The translations under genes and the position numbers were made by a program. A stretch of 64,000 nucleotides of DNA, taken from NCBI GenBank assembly GCA_019188255.1, contig JAETXT010000004.1:1116001-1180000 (forward strand), read 5' to 3'. Shown piece after piece: positions 1 to 10,755 of the stretch; position 1 is the first letter of the stretch, and each line of letters opens with the position of its first letter. Source of the DNA: Verticillium longisporum (taxonomy: Eukaryota; Ascomycota; Sordariomycetes; Glomerellales; Plectosphaerellaceae). The notes beneath the pieces were generated by a model, which had not been told where the DNA came from, did not search any database, and saw only the letters and a program-made list of their open reading frames with translations.

Positions 1-2686
1 TCGCGGCGGGCAATGCTGGCCTGCAGCTCCTGGTCGAGGACCTGACGGACGGCATACCGCGTAGGCGCCTGCACGGACAGGACGGAGGTGGCTGTCTCGT
101 AGACGGCCAAGGCATCGAGATCCCTGTGCATTGTGAGTATACGGGCCCTGGGTGTGCGGATCCAATGGAAACTTACGGCTCGAGTCGATAGACCCATTGC
201 GGCGTCCGGTTAAAGGCAGAATCGGTCTCAATCTTGCCCCTTTGTAGAGTGATGCCGACGTCCACCATGATCTCCGCAGCGCGCTTGACCATGGCCTTCT
301 CCGCGTCCTTGCGCACGCTCGCAATGCCCCTCTGATCTCCACCGCCGCCCACGACGACGGGCTTGACGTCTGGGGAAACGAGCCGGACGAGGTACGGGAG
401 GAACTCGGCGGCAACGTCCTCGGGGCTCCGGAACGACCGCATCAACGTTGGGCTGAGCTGCGCCTGGATCGCTTGGAGCATGGCGCGGTTTTCCTTCTCG
501 GCCTGGTAGGCTTCGAAATCTGCCCTGGGGCCGGAGAAGGGCACTGTCGCCGCGTCGTCGTCGGCTGCCCCGCCCCATTTCTTGTCGTAGCCCATGGCGA
601 CGACGTGTCGTTTGGGCGAAGCAAACAGGCTGTGACAGGCGAGGACTGGCAGGCCGAGGTAAGGCGCAAGCTCCCAGTCCTGGCTCGCGAAGAGACGCGA
701 AGAACATGCGTCGTGGAACTGGAGCCAGTCGTAGGCCTCATTGGGTTTCGAAAGGAAGGAGTCGTCGTTGAACTCCCGGTTGGGGTACTCCAGCATGATG
801 TCTGTGACGATCTTGTCGATTTCTCCGCTCGTGTTGACCATTTGCTGGAGGCGTTCCATGGAGTGCTTCTTCTGATACTCGGCAAACCCGAGCTGCGCCT
901 TGGGTTGTTCGTGCTGGTTCGTTGCAGTTTTCGAGGTATCAAGAGCGGCCTTGGGAAAACCACCGCCTTCTTGGAAGACCCGTGCGACAATGTCTTTCGC
1001 GCTGCCTCTTCCCGTGCCGCGGGCTCCGCCTGCTCCGTTGGAGAGCTCTTGCACGACGTGCTTGTCGAGCCATTGCCGCGTCAGTCGTGGGGTGCTCTCT
1101 GTTGCGGCAGCTCTATAACGTCCTGCAACCCATTCACCTACAACCATGACGCCGCGCAAGTCACCCTCGGCACCACTCTGGGCTCCTCGTTTTGCATCAT
1201 TACCAGTTGCCATACCCCATGCGGCCTCGCAGATCTTCCTCGCGGCGTCCTTGTCGCAAGGAACACCCTCTTTGTCGAATACAGACTTGAGCCGCGTAAC
1301 GACGGACTCAATTGTAGGCTTGCCGACATGTATGACCTCTGCAAGACCGGATTGTCGAAGGGGCCGAAGAGAAGGGTGATAGACATCGTTACAAATCAAG
1401 ATGAGGGGCCGCATCAACCGGAAATCGTCGCCCTTCTTCTTCTTGTGACTCGTACTGCCTGCAGCCCCCGAGTTCTTCTGATCGAGGAGCACGAGGTCGA
1501 TCAGTGCCTTGACGAAACCACCCTCTCCCGAGGCTCCAGATCCGCTCACCGCACCGTCCACCTCATCGACAATGACGCAAGCTGGGCGGGCGACTTTGGC
1601 CTGCTGTCCATCGCTACCGGTCTTCCTGTTGGCGACTGTTCGAACACTCTCAGTGCCTAGGCTCGTCCTGATGCGGTTCTTCACCACATCGCGACTCCTG
1701 TCGTCACTGGCGTTGATCTCCATGACTTCGTACCCAGCCTGCCTCGCGCAGACGTGCGCTAATGTTGTCTTGCCGAGTCCAGGGGGGCCTGTCAACATCA
1801 GGATTTTGCGGTGTGGTTTCTCCTCGACGCCGGCGTCTTTTGCAGCTGGCCTACGCACGATTGGGGCCCTATTCGTAGCGCCAGGGAACACGATGGGATC
1901 CCAGCGCTTCAACCACCGCAACACTGTCCGATTCGTGCTGTCGTCGCCGCAAAGGTCCAAAAATGTCCGTGCTCGGTACTTCTCGGTCCATAAAAGGGAT
2001 TTCTTGGGCTTCTTGTGCCCAATCTGAGCCGCCTCAATTGAGGGAAGAGGCTCCGAGGCGGTGTTTTCGGGATCTCGGGGACGGGATCGAGCTTCCGAGA
2101 TCTCCAAGGCAGCAGCATCCTTCAACTCGTTGATGTCGACGCCGTAGTACCCTCGTTTTGCCCGACCCTCCTTGGTCTTTGTCCTCGCTGCTATGATTGT
2201 CTCGTACGAGTCAAGTGAGTTCGGTTTGCGCTGCTGTAGGGTCATGGCTTTGCCTGTGGAGGTGCGGATGGTATACGTCCGCCGGGTCGAGCTTTGCAAG
2301 ATTCCCAGGTCGTCGAAAGGCAGCAGGTCGGGAACTTGAGAGCCATCGTACAGGTTGAGACTGTCCGGTGGTGGTATGACTGGCACCGTCTGTGTTGGAG
2401 CTGGATCGCCGTTTCGTGTCGTCTCGACAGGTATCGAATCGTCTTGCGGCGTGTATGATCGTTGCTGGAAGGACGGAAATGGGTGTGCGGTGCCGGTCAG
2501 GATTTTCTTCAATGGTGGTTCTTTGCCCCCTTCGTCGTCCGAGCTTTCAGAATCGTCTTCCAGCAGAAACCCGCTCTGCATTTTGGCCTTTGGTCGAGGA
2601 TGCGCATCTTGTACCGGACGGGGTCTTTTTGGTTTGGGAGGGGACGATGGTGCCGGGTAGTGGATAGGAGAGGACGCGGTGAGCAT
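1..2686 (-). CDS. CTF18: Chromosome transmission fidelity protein 18 (Ctf18), C-terminus cut by window edge
   Basis: Large subunit of the alternative Ctf18-RFC clamp loader, which acts on PCNA at replication forks and supports sister-chromatid cohesion. The ATG at 2686 (protein starting MLTASSPIHY) is chosen over longer upstream reading, whose extra ~90 residues look like translated promoter. Visible: RFC-box-like WTEKYRARTF near residue 234, Walker A GPPGLGKTT near 300, Walker B VDEVDGA near 374, sensor-1 region LILICNDVY. The open frame appears to stop at 173-175, but that TAA overlaps a GTAAGT donor. Splicing 124-176 (53 bp, acceptor CACAG) restores ..EPDLDALAVYET and the conserved Ctf18 tail ..RYAVRQVLDQE, which continues past base 1. 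So exons are 2686-177 and 123-<1. The length fits filamentous-fungal Ctf18. Confident identification; exact start inferred. Confidence 0.93.
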
Positions 2687-2867
2687 GGCGACGACTGTAC
2701 TTAGGATTTTGTCTTTGCAGAGCGACCACAGGCTCTTTAAGAATCGGGGTGTTGAGTCTACCAGGTATCGGATTTGCCTCTTATTTGGTGGTTTGGATTG
2801 GCAGTTTTGGCTTGCCTGGGGCAAGGAAAGGGAAAGACACTTCAAAGGCGTCCCGCGACACCGCGCG

Positions 2868-2883
2868 ACGCGACTTGACGCGA
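2868..2883. promoter_or_regulatory. Two MluI-cell-cycle-box-like ACGCGA motifs upstream of CTF18
   Basis: ACGCGA occurs at 2868-2873 and again at 2878-2883, ten bases apart, about 180-195 bp upstream of the CTF18 ATG. The ACGCG core is bound by the MBF (Swi6-Mbp1) G1/S factor in fungi, and Ctf18 is an S-phase protein, so the placement makes sense. The sixth base differs from the optimal ACGCGT. The function is inferred from motif and context only. Confidence 0.3.
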
Positions 2884-3026
2884 CCAGTCCAATCCCTGTA
2901 AGTGGTTTCCAGCACGACATACAGTGTCTTTGATGTCTGGCACACTGTTTACACAAGGCCCATGTCGATAGTCTAATCCTGCCTTGTCAAAACAACCCTA
3001 GCTAATGCTCCATCTTCACACAATCT

Positions 3027-3760
3027 CTACACCTCCTGTAGAGCTTTCTTATAGATCTCTGCCTCGGCCACCATCTCTTCCATGCTTCTCGGTTTCCTCG
3101 CACTGTCGTCAATGTGCGGGAACGCGCCCCCTGGATGTGGCCTGGCTCCTTTCTCCCGGACCACGGCATCCCATAGTGCGCCTCCAACGTTTCCCTCCTC
3201 GCTAGTCATTTGTTCGTAAATCTCATCCTTAGGCCCCGGGTCTTTGCTTGTCTCGCCTGGAATCCGCGGCAGAATGTGCACGTGGACGTGCGGCACTGTT
3301 TGGCCCGCGCCAGCGCCATCTTGGAGGGCAATGTTGAAGGAGCCAGCCTCGGGCGGCGCATCTGACGGCGATGATGATACATCTGACGATGCCTTGAAGT
3401 AGTGTCGCGCCAGCATCTTCTGCACGCGCTGCGTTGTCGTGAAGAGGTCCGTCACTTCAGGTGTTGAGAGGTCCGTCAGGCGCTTATGCGGTTGGAGTGG
3501 ACAGATCAGGACATGACCAGGGAGAAGAGGCTTCAGGTTGACGACGGCAAAGCAATGAGGCGTTCTCAGAAAGACCTGGTGCCGTGGGTAAGTGCTGCGT
3601 TCAACACAGTACTGACTGGAGTGCTCGGGCTGAGTTGGCTCACCTGTGGTGTGACCTCGAACGGTCCGAAGAAGATTTTGTCCTGCGAACTCATAGCTCT
3701 TCGTGAGGCACCAGAAAAAGCACGACTACTCGGCGCTACTAAAGATTTCAGGGCAAACAT
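3027..3760 (-). CDS. HNT2: Bis(5'-adenosyl)-triphosphatase, FHIT/HNT2 type (HIT family)
   Basis: Hydrolyses diadenosine polyphosphates such as Ap3A. Exons 3760-3644 and 3575-3027, with a 68-bp intron (GTGAGC..CCAG). Joining them gives FFGPFEVTPQ-VFLRTPHCFAVV, collinear with FHIT. The histidine triad HVHVHILPR holds the catalytic histidine, and GHVLICPL and the conserved Q-D-G-x-x-A-G-Q-T loop precede it. About 221 residues, longer than human FHIT (147), partly because of a Ser/Pro-rich insert before the IALQDGAGAGQT loop. The first ATG (3760) adds an Arg/Ser/Ala-rich leader, MFALKSLVAPSSRAFSGASR, that resembles a mitochondrial presequence. The second ATG (3694, MSSQDKIFF) would give a cytosolic form, so dual targeting by alternative starts is possible but unproven. 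It is on the same strand as CTF18, about 340 bp from the CTF18 ATG. Confidence 0.92.
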
Positions 3761-4281
3761 GGAGATAGTCCTATGCGACTGTATTGAAAGACCAAGGCAG
3801 GGTTCTCTGGCTTCAGATCCACTGAAAGGAGGTTTGTTAATACGTCAGCCTACTGATGTGGCCGCCCGGCTTTGCTCCTGAAGGGGCATTGCGTACTGTG
3901 TTTGTTTGTCGCGGGGCACTGTAGCAACAGTAGTGATCTGCAACCGCCGTCAACCTGCAACTGGTGAATCGTCCTGTTCAACCAAGACCTGTCAAGTATT
4001 CGCTTTTGGAGCATTAATGTGACGTGTACTGCCCAAAATTCTGTCCCATGTACAGCCAGATTACGGCGACTGCAAAAGTGAAGGTGAGACGGAAAATGAC
4101 ATCAATCACTACGGAACCATAGGCCCCTGTAGCGGGGGCAACAATCGAGGAAGGATGTTTGTCTAAACACGATGAAATCTGCCAGGAAATGGCTGTCTAT
4201 ACCTGAGCCCTAATAGACCCGGTTCGCTGTAACCTTGTCTACTGATACAATCCATTACACGCTTTCTTTTCTTCGCCTTGC
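3761..4281. other. Intergenic, FHIT start to ferrochelatase end
   Basis: About 520 bp without a supportable gene, RNA gene or repeat. It contains the FHIT promoter and the ferrochelatase 3' region (both genes are on the minus strand). Confidence 0.5.
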
Positions 4282-5631
4282 TTACAGAGCTACATCTCCG
4301 GCCCCGAGCACTCGACCTTGGGAGCTGAAGAACTTCTTAGACTCCGCACAGCGTTCGCTCTTGCAGCCAGGACACCTGAGCTCCATCTGCGGCGAACAAG
4401 CAATGCCACTGTCAAGGTGAGCCTTGGCAATGTCGGCCAGCGCACGGATGAAGACCGGGCTGCCATTGAGACTGTCGACACGCTTCACAGTATCCGGAGA
4501 GCCGGAGTCCGGGATGACTTCCTTGTCGATCTCATACAGCGTCTCGATATGGTCCGAGGTGAAGGCGATGGGAATAAGGACGAGGTCCTTCTGGCCCTTG
4601 TGGACATAGCCCTCCACAGTGTCCGACGTCTGGGGGCCAAGCCACGCCGAAGGGCCAACTTGAGACTGCCAGCAGAGACGTTAGGGGTTTGAAGAGTTGG
4701 GCCGGTGCCTGACGGCGAACACAGTAGCGGGAACCTCGGGCGGGTAGGGGTCGCCTCGGTTGACCACAGACATCGGCAGGCTGTGTGCGGAGAACAGCAG
4801 CACAGCGTCCTTGCGGCGCTCTTCAGGGTACTCGAGCAGCTTCTTCTCGATGTTCTGCGCTAAGGCCTCAACAAGACTAGAGTGATCGGGCCTTCGGTCG
4901 ATGACCCTCCAGAAGATGGTACCGACGCCGGTAACGCCCGAGGCCGCATCCTTGCCCACTAGTCTTTGTCGCCATTTCCAGAGCTCGTTGATGCTGCTCC
5001 CTGTGGTCGAGCAAGAGTATTGTGGGTATTGAGTGAATGCGACAGCTCGACCTCCCTTGCCGCGACCAAATCCGTCGTCCAGCAGTCGGTTGTACATTTC
5101 TTCTGTCAAGGGGTTGGCATATCGGAACGCAACGTAGGGCTTGTGCGGTGCTGTCTCTGGAGAAATTTTGTCGAGAATCTTGCACATCTCCTCGTTCTGG
5201 TACTCGGACCACTTGCGGATGGGAGAGCCTCCGCCAATTTCAGCATATTGTTTTTGGATCTTGGGCGTCCGTCTTTGCGAAATCAGAGGGCCAACGTAGT
5301 TCTGGAAACGACCGAGGGGAATTAAATCACCATCCGCCTAGATAGAGGCTTTAGTAAAGCAATCAGAAGACACGTCCACGGATAGACCTACAAAGAGTCG
5401 ACTCAAGAAGTCTCCAACTTCATCTGTCGTTTGAGGACCGCCCATGTTGAGAAAGACCATGGCCGTCGGGCCCTTCGACCCCGTCGCATCCTGTGTGACT
5501 GGTGGCACCGTCGCAAGCTTTCGCGATTGGCTTGCGAGGTGGTTCGGGAGCATGAGCTTTCGAGAAGACGTGGCTGTCGGCGTCTTGGCCAAGCTCTTGG
5601 AGAGCTGCGCCGCTGAGCGTCGCATTGCCAT
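4282..5631 (-). CDS. HEM15: Ferrochelatase, mitochondrial, carrying an in-frame stop codon
   Basis: Inserts Fe2+ into protoporphyrin IX, the last step of haem synthesis, at the inner mitochondrial membrane. Exons 5631-5392 and 5337-4282; the 54-bp intron (GTAGGT..CTAG) restores DFLSRLF-ADGDLIPLGRF. The N-terminus is an Arg/Ser/Ala-rich transit peptide. Visible: FLNMGGP, the QYSCSTTGSS motif with the first cluster cysteine, catalytic-His motif FSAHSLPM, SDHIETLYEID with the conserved glutamate, and the C-terminal C-x2-C-x4-C of the [2Fe-2S] cluster. The anomaly is TAA at 4681-4683, codon 299 of about 431, exactly where homologues have the Tyr of NPYRL. Downstream the same frame resumes immediately with RLCWQSQVGP. 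The stop would remove the conserved glutamate and three cluster cysteines. A 48-nt in-frame intron (GTCAGG, CTAAC, GCAG) could splice it out; see findings. Divergent from Ku70. Confidence 0.88.
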
Positions 5632-6169
5632 TGTCGATGAGGGCGATCAGTACAGGTCCTGAATAGGCAATGGAATTCAAGTCGAGCTAGACGAGGTGAT
5701 TCCAGAAATCGGCGCCGCGCGTTTTGTATGAGTATTAACCTTTCGCTTGTGTTGTACAATGGTGTGGAATGGTCTGACTTTCTTGAGACCACTAATCCCA
5801 CGAAAGCATCATGATGCGTATTGGAGCGCTAGCGTGGCAACCATGCTGCTCCGAGGTCTTAGCCCGGTACTTGTCTATAAGGCGGCAGGCGCACTATTCT
5901 GGAAGTACCTGACTCCTCTGCAAATGCCGAGCGAATCACAAGGGACGTAATCCAGTTTTAATCCGACACGTGACTGCGCGTTTGGTTCTGGAACTTGGGC
6001 ACGTGCCCTCACATCTGGTCGCGTCTGCCTGGAGGTTGTCCCATAGAGACCATGAGCTGAGGATTTCAAGCCGTCAAGCCTGGTCAATTGATTGATTTCT
6101 CTTGCTGCACAACCACCATCAACGCTCCTTAAAACCTTTATTGCTTCCTATAGCCAGCTTCCTGTAGCG
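5632..6169. promoter_or_regulatory. Shared divergent promoter region of HEM15 and Ku70
   Basis: A 538-bp space separates the two ATGs, which face away from each other, so both 5' regions lie here. No clear TATA box or factor site was recognised. A pyrimidine-rich stretch precedes the Ku70 ATG, usual for fungal core promoters. Confidence 0.4.
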
Positions 6170-8212
6170 ATGGCCGACAGAGATGATTACAAGAGGGAAG
6201 AAGATGAAGAAGCAGATGAGGAGGTTGAGAATGTAAGTCCTGGCACAGTCTCACCCCATGCATCAGTGCTCACCCGTCCAAGGACTACAAGAGCCAAAAC
6301 GATGCGATCATTTTGGCCATAGATGTGAGCGATACAATGTTGGAGCAACCGCCAGCTTCGACATCACGAAAGGCCGATAAGGACAGTGCTGTTCAAGCAG
6401 CCCTGAAATGCGCGTATCAGCTTATGCAACAACGTATCATCGCTAGTCCAAAAGACATGATGGGAATTCTGTTCTTCGGCACCGAAAAGTCGAAATTCCA
6501 GGAGCATAGCGGACGGAGTGGTCTAGGCTACCCCCACTGTTATCTTCACACTGACCTTGACATACCCGCCGCCGAAGATGTCAAAGCTCTTAAAGCCCTA
6601 GTTGAGGATGAGGAGGATGAGGAGGGCGTCTTGATACCGTCCTCGACAGAAAAGGTGCAAATGGCGAATGTGTTCTTCTGCGCCAATCAGATTTTTACCA
6701 CCAAGGCGGCAAACTACAGCAGCCGTCGTCTGTTCATACTCACAGATAACGACAGTCCACACCCTTCAGACAAGGCGGCCAAGTCAGCTGCTGCGGTCAG
6801 AGCCAAAGATCTCTACGACCTCGGAGTCAACATTGAGTTGTTCCCCATTACTCGAGGAGACAACGAGTTTGATCTGGCCAAATTCTATGATGTAAGCGGG
6901 TGCTTCACTGGTGTCGACTTGGGTGCGTGGCTGACAGGCGTAGGACATCATCTACCGCGACGCGAGTGCCGAAGCAAACCATTCTGAGGTGCGGTACTCA
7001 AAGACGGCTGATGGACTCAGTCTCTTGAATTCCCTCATATCCAACATCAACTCAAAGCAGGTGGCAAAGCGTGCTCTCTTTTCAAGCGTTCCTCTGGAAA
7101 TAGCACCTGGTCTGAGGATCTCAATCAAAGGCTACAACATATTACACCGCCAAGAACCAGCAAGAAGTTGTTACGTCTGGCTTGAGGGCGAGAAGCCTCA
7201 GATTGTCGCGGGTGAGACGACGCGCATCTCTGAAGACACCGCCCGGACGGTCGAGAAGTCCGAGACGAAGAAGGCGTACAAGTTCGGCGGCGAGTACATC
7301 TACTTTTCGCCAGAAGACCAGAAGCGCGCCAAAGATTTTGGACCACCGATCATCCGTATCATCGGGTTCAAAACCCGTGCCCAGATTCCATTTTGGGCGA
7401 GCGTGAAGAAGTCAACGTTCATCTTTCCGAGCGAGGAAGACTTCGTTGGCTCTACCCGTGTGTTTTCGGCTCTCTGGCAGAAACTGCTCAAGTCCAACAA
7501 GGTTGCCATTGCCTGGTGCATCATTCGCGCCAATGCGACGCCAGTCTTGAGCGCCATCATCCCATCTCACGAGAGCACGGAGGAAAGCAACGCGACGCCG
7601 TTCCTTCCGGCAGGTCTCTGGCTCTACCCGCTTCCCTTTGCTGATGACTTGCGTGGAGGTCCGGCTACAGACGGTACTGAGCCCCCTCGTGCCTCGAATG
7701 AGCTCGTCGATCAGATGCGGGTTATCGTCCAGCAACTCCAACTTCCCAAAGCCATGTACAACCCAATGCGATACCCAAACCCCGGCCTACAGTGGCACTA
7801 CAAAATCTTACAGGCGCTCGCGCTTGAGGAGGAAGTGCCAGAAGTGCCCGAGGACCTGACCTTGCCCAAGCACAAGGCCATCAACAAGCGTTCCGGTGGC
7901 TATCTGCAGGATTGGGCCGAGACGCTCCAGGAGGAGACACAGAAGACGGCGAAGACGACCAAGTCTAAACGCGAGGCGGACGATGATGCTGACGATGTCA
8001 AGCCGGCGAAGAAAGCCAAGGCTTCCTCCACAAAACCATCAGCCTCTGGAATGACAGACGCTCAGGTTCGGGCGGCAGCCAGTGCTGGATCGCTCACCAA
8101 GATGGTTGTTGCCGATCTGAAGGACTTGCTCGCGATGAAGGGGCTTAGCATCTCGGGCAAAAAGGCTGATTTGGTTGAGAGGCTTGAGCAGTGGGCTGAG
8201 GAGACGTCCTAG
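6170..8212 (+). CDS. KU70: ATP-dependent DNA helicase II subunit Ku70
   Basis: With Ku80 it forms the ring that binds broken DNA ends, starts non-homologous end joining and protects telomeres. Three exons: 6170-6232, 6283-6891, 6944-8212 (introns of 50 and 52 bp, donors GTAAGT and GTAAGC), giving 646 aa, normal for fungal Ku70. Order: acidic N-terminus; von Willebrand-like alpha/beta domain starting [12 protein letters not shown] (residues about 28-235); Ku core beta-barrel (about 240-480, including [12 protein letters not shown] and [13 protein letters not shown]); Ku C-terminal arm with the [19 protein letters not shown] motif; an Ala/Lys-rich linker; and a SAP DNA-binding motif at the end ([20 protein letters not shown]). 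No damage is seen. Confidence 0.95.
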
Positions 8213-8936
8213 CTGGGGCAAGAGTCTTGTTTGCGTCGCTTTGTGGATTTACTTGGACGAGCATGGAGTTCGGACTCAAAACAAATGAATGGAAATAAGC
8301 TTGGGCAACAGTGCTTGCTAGGTAGTTAAGGTCTGCCTCGGTGGCAGTGAACATCGTCGGCGTCGCTCATAATTAAATGGCAATGGTAGAAAAACATTCA
8401 AAACCTGAACGTTACCTCCGCAGCTGCATGGATCGTCCGTAACCGCATGTGTTTGCCGCTGCAGCCTTCGTGTCCCAGGGATCATTGAGTATCGTGCCAC
8501 TGCTGCCTTGATATGCAAAAATGCCGTCACTCATATGCAGCCAGTGCATCTCAACGAACAGGATCATAGCAAGAGTCTCGATATTCAGCGCGAGGGTAAG
8601 CGTTCATACGGTCTACTCGGTGATACTCAACCTCGATCGAAGCGTTTCCACGTAGCCTGCGCTTCAGTACGGTGCGTTCTCGAGGCTCTTGTTACAAGCA
8701 TCTCGAACTCAACATTTCTGAGCCTCGATTTGATTTTTCCCGACGTCTATGCACTGCCCTCCCTGGCGGCAGGAATCTAACAGTTTGGATGCGAGAAGAT
8801 TTCGCCTCACTGGACCTGGGGAAAGCGAACTGCCTTGAGTGGTGACCTGGTTGTGCAGATAGAGGGGCGTATACCCCTCTAATCTGATACGCTGTGGATG
8901 GTCAACTGCTGAAGTGCGCTGAACACCCTCTGTTAC
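8213..8936. other. Intergenic, Ku70 to radical-SAM gene
   Basis: About 720 bp. Short open frames on both strands have no recognisable domain. It may hold the Ku70 3' UTR and the promoter, or an unrecognised first exon, of the next gene. Confidence 0.4.
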
Positions 8937-10157
8937 ATGCTCCTCCAACAGGACGCATATACATTGAGTGCAGCATCATCGGCATTCGCCATGAATTATC
9001 TCAAAGGTTCCAGGATCAGGCTTTCCCCATGGTCAAGATCTATTCCTCGAGCACCTCGATGCCTCCATCTAGCGCCGCCCTTTCTCCTTGATGACTACGT
9101 GCCTCGGTACACGGTGCTGTCGTCAGTCGATGCCGCTATGAAACGCTCCAAGGCATATGCCCACCTTCGCAATTGCAATCTCTGCCCTCGGCTCTGTGGC
9201 GTTAATCGCTACGAAACCACCGGACACTGTTTGGTTGGCGACAAGGCGAAGGTGAACGTGATTGCGCCGCACTTTGGAGAAGGTGTGTATAGCATGCGCT
9301 GCTGCTTGTGTTGGCAGCATGCGAAGTGCCAAAAGATACACTGACCCGTAAAACTAGAACCCTGCATCCAGGGACACAACGGCAGCGGTGCTGTCTTCTT
9401 TTCTGGATGTAACCTGCGATGTGTCTTCTGTCAAAACCACGATATCGCACACCAGCGAAACGGCCAGGACTTGACACCCGAAGAGCTGGGCGAGTGGTAT
9501 CTGAAGCTGCAAGATGTGGGAGGCGTTCACAACATCAACCTTGTCACACCTGAACATGTTGTCCCGCAGGTGGCATTGAGCATCCTTCACGCCCGCGACC
9601 TCGGTTTGCGGTTGCCAATTATTTACAACACCTCCAGCTTTGATTCGCTCGAGTCGCTGGAGCTCATGGATGGCTTGGTCGACATCTACCTACCCGATTT
9701 CAAGGTCTGGGAGAAAGCAACGTCGAAGCGACTTCTCAAGGCTGATGATTACGCCTCGACGGCGAGGGGGAGCATCAAGGCCATGTACGCGCAGGTAGGC
9801 GACCTTTGCTTCACACCCGACGGCATCGCTAAGAAAGGTGTCTTGGTGCGCCACTTGGTCATGCCGGGGAAGGAGGAGGAGGGCAAGCGCATTATGCAGT
9901 TCCTCGCTGAGGAGGTATCGAAGGATTGCTTTGTGAACATCATGGAACAGTACCACCCGGACGCTCACGTCGGAAAGCCACGCCGACGCCAGGGAGGCAA
10001 GGCAGCCGGGTCCGACGTGTCGGCCGAAACGCTTCGCTACAGCGACATCAATCGAGCCGTGTCGGATCAAGAGGTCACGTCCCTGCGCAGCGCGGCTGAA
10101 GCCGTCGGACTGTGGCGCTTTTGTGACCCTCCCAAGCATGATGGATTCAACATCTGA
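8937..10157 (+). CDS. Radical SAM protein, PflX/COG1313 type (pyruvate-formate-lyase-activase-like)
   Basis: Exons about 8937-9282 and 9358-10157; the 75-bp intron (GTGTGT..ACTAG) joins APHFGE to EPCIQGHNGSG. The [4Fe-4S] radical-SAM motif is plain: GCNLRCVFCQN (CxxxCxxC). A second cysteine motif, NCNLCPRLCGVNR, lies N-terminal, as is usual for this bacterial-type family annotated as a putative PFL activating enzyme. HNINLVTPEHVVPQ and IYLPDFKVWE follow family conservation. About 381 aa. The start is uncertain: the first ATG is 8937, an internal ATG at 9138 (MKRSKAYAH) begins nearer the conserved part, and an upstream exon is possible. No glycyl-radical partner is seen nearby and the substrate is unknown. 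Patchy occurrence in fungi suggests bacterial acquisition, which is inference. Confident in family, not in function. Confidence 0.82.
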
Positions 10158-10755
10158 ACATGGGACAAGTCGGTTCAGAAGCTCCTCTGTATGGAAACCA
10201 CAACTTGGTATGAACCATGTTGCATTCCGACCGGCTACAGGATCACCACGATCGCCGAGAGTGCAACAAAGGGTCGCGCTACTTTGTGTAACACACGACC
10301 AACACGGACTCAAGCCTGATTGGAGTGCACTGGCGCGGTCTTGCCTCCCGCCCTCCCAGCTCAATGAGCTAGCTATTCAGACCTCCGAGGCTTTATATTG
10401 TACCCGTGAGCACTACCATTTTTGACAGCAGATAGCAGGCGACCCCGCTGCTGGTCTGCTTTCACTGCACGCCACGATTGATGGCCTTCTGGTTCTAGTC
10501 TCTCGTCTGGGCTGCGACTCCAGCTCCTCTCGTCTTTGTCATGATCACTTGGAGGGACAAAGCTGGCCAATACTTGCTTGCGGCCCAGAACCTTTTGACC
10601 AACATGCCTTTCCAACCTTTGTTGCTCGCTCGAGACACGCCAGACAAGACGAGGATGTCCGACTCATATATCTCCTGGCCTGCACACCACCGACCCAATG
10701 TCTTCTGCTGCTTGCTCCACCAGTCCTCGAACCTGCTTGCAGGGACTCGCCCCTG
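10158..10755. other. Intergenic, radical-SAM gene to coiled-coil gene
   Basis: About 600 bp with nothing convincing. The downstream gene's frame stays open back to an ATG at 10549, so part of this stretch could be coding if that start is used. Confidence 0.4.

Noticed and set aside
228..707. Large minus- and plus-strand ORFs inside CTF18
   Set aside because: They are frame shadows of a GC-rich gene with clear Ctf18 motifs in another frame.
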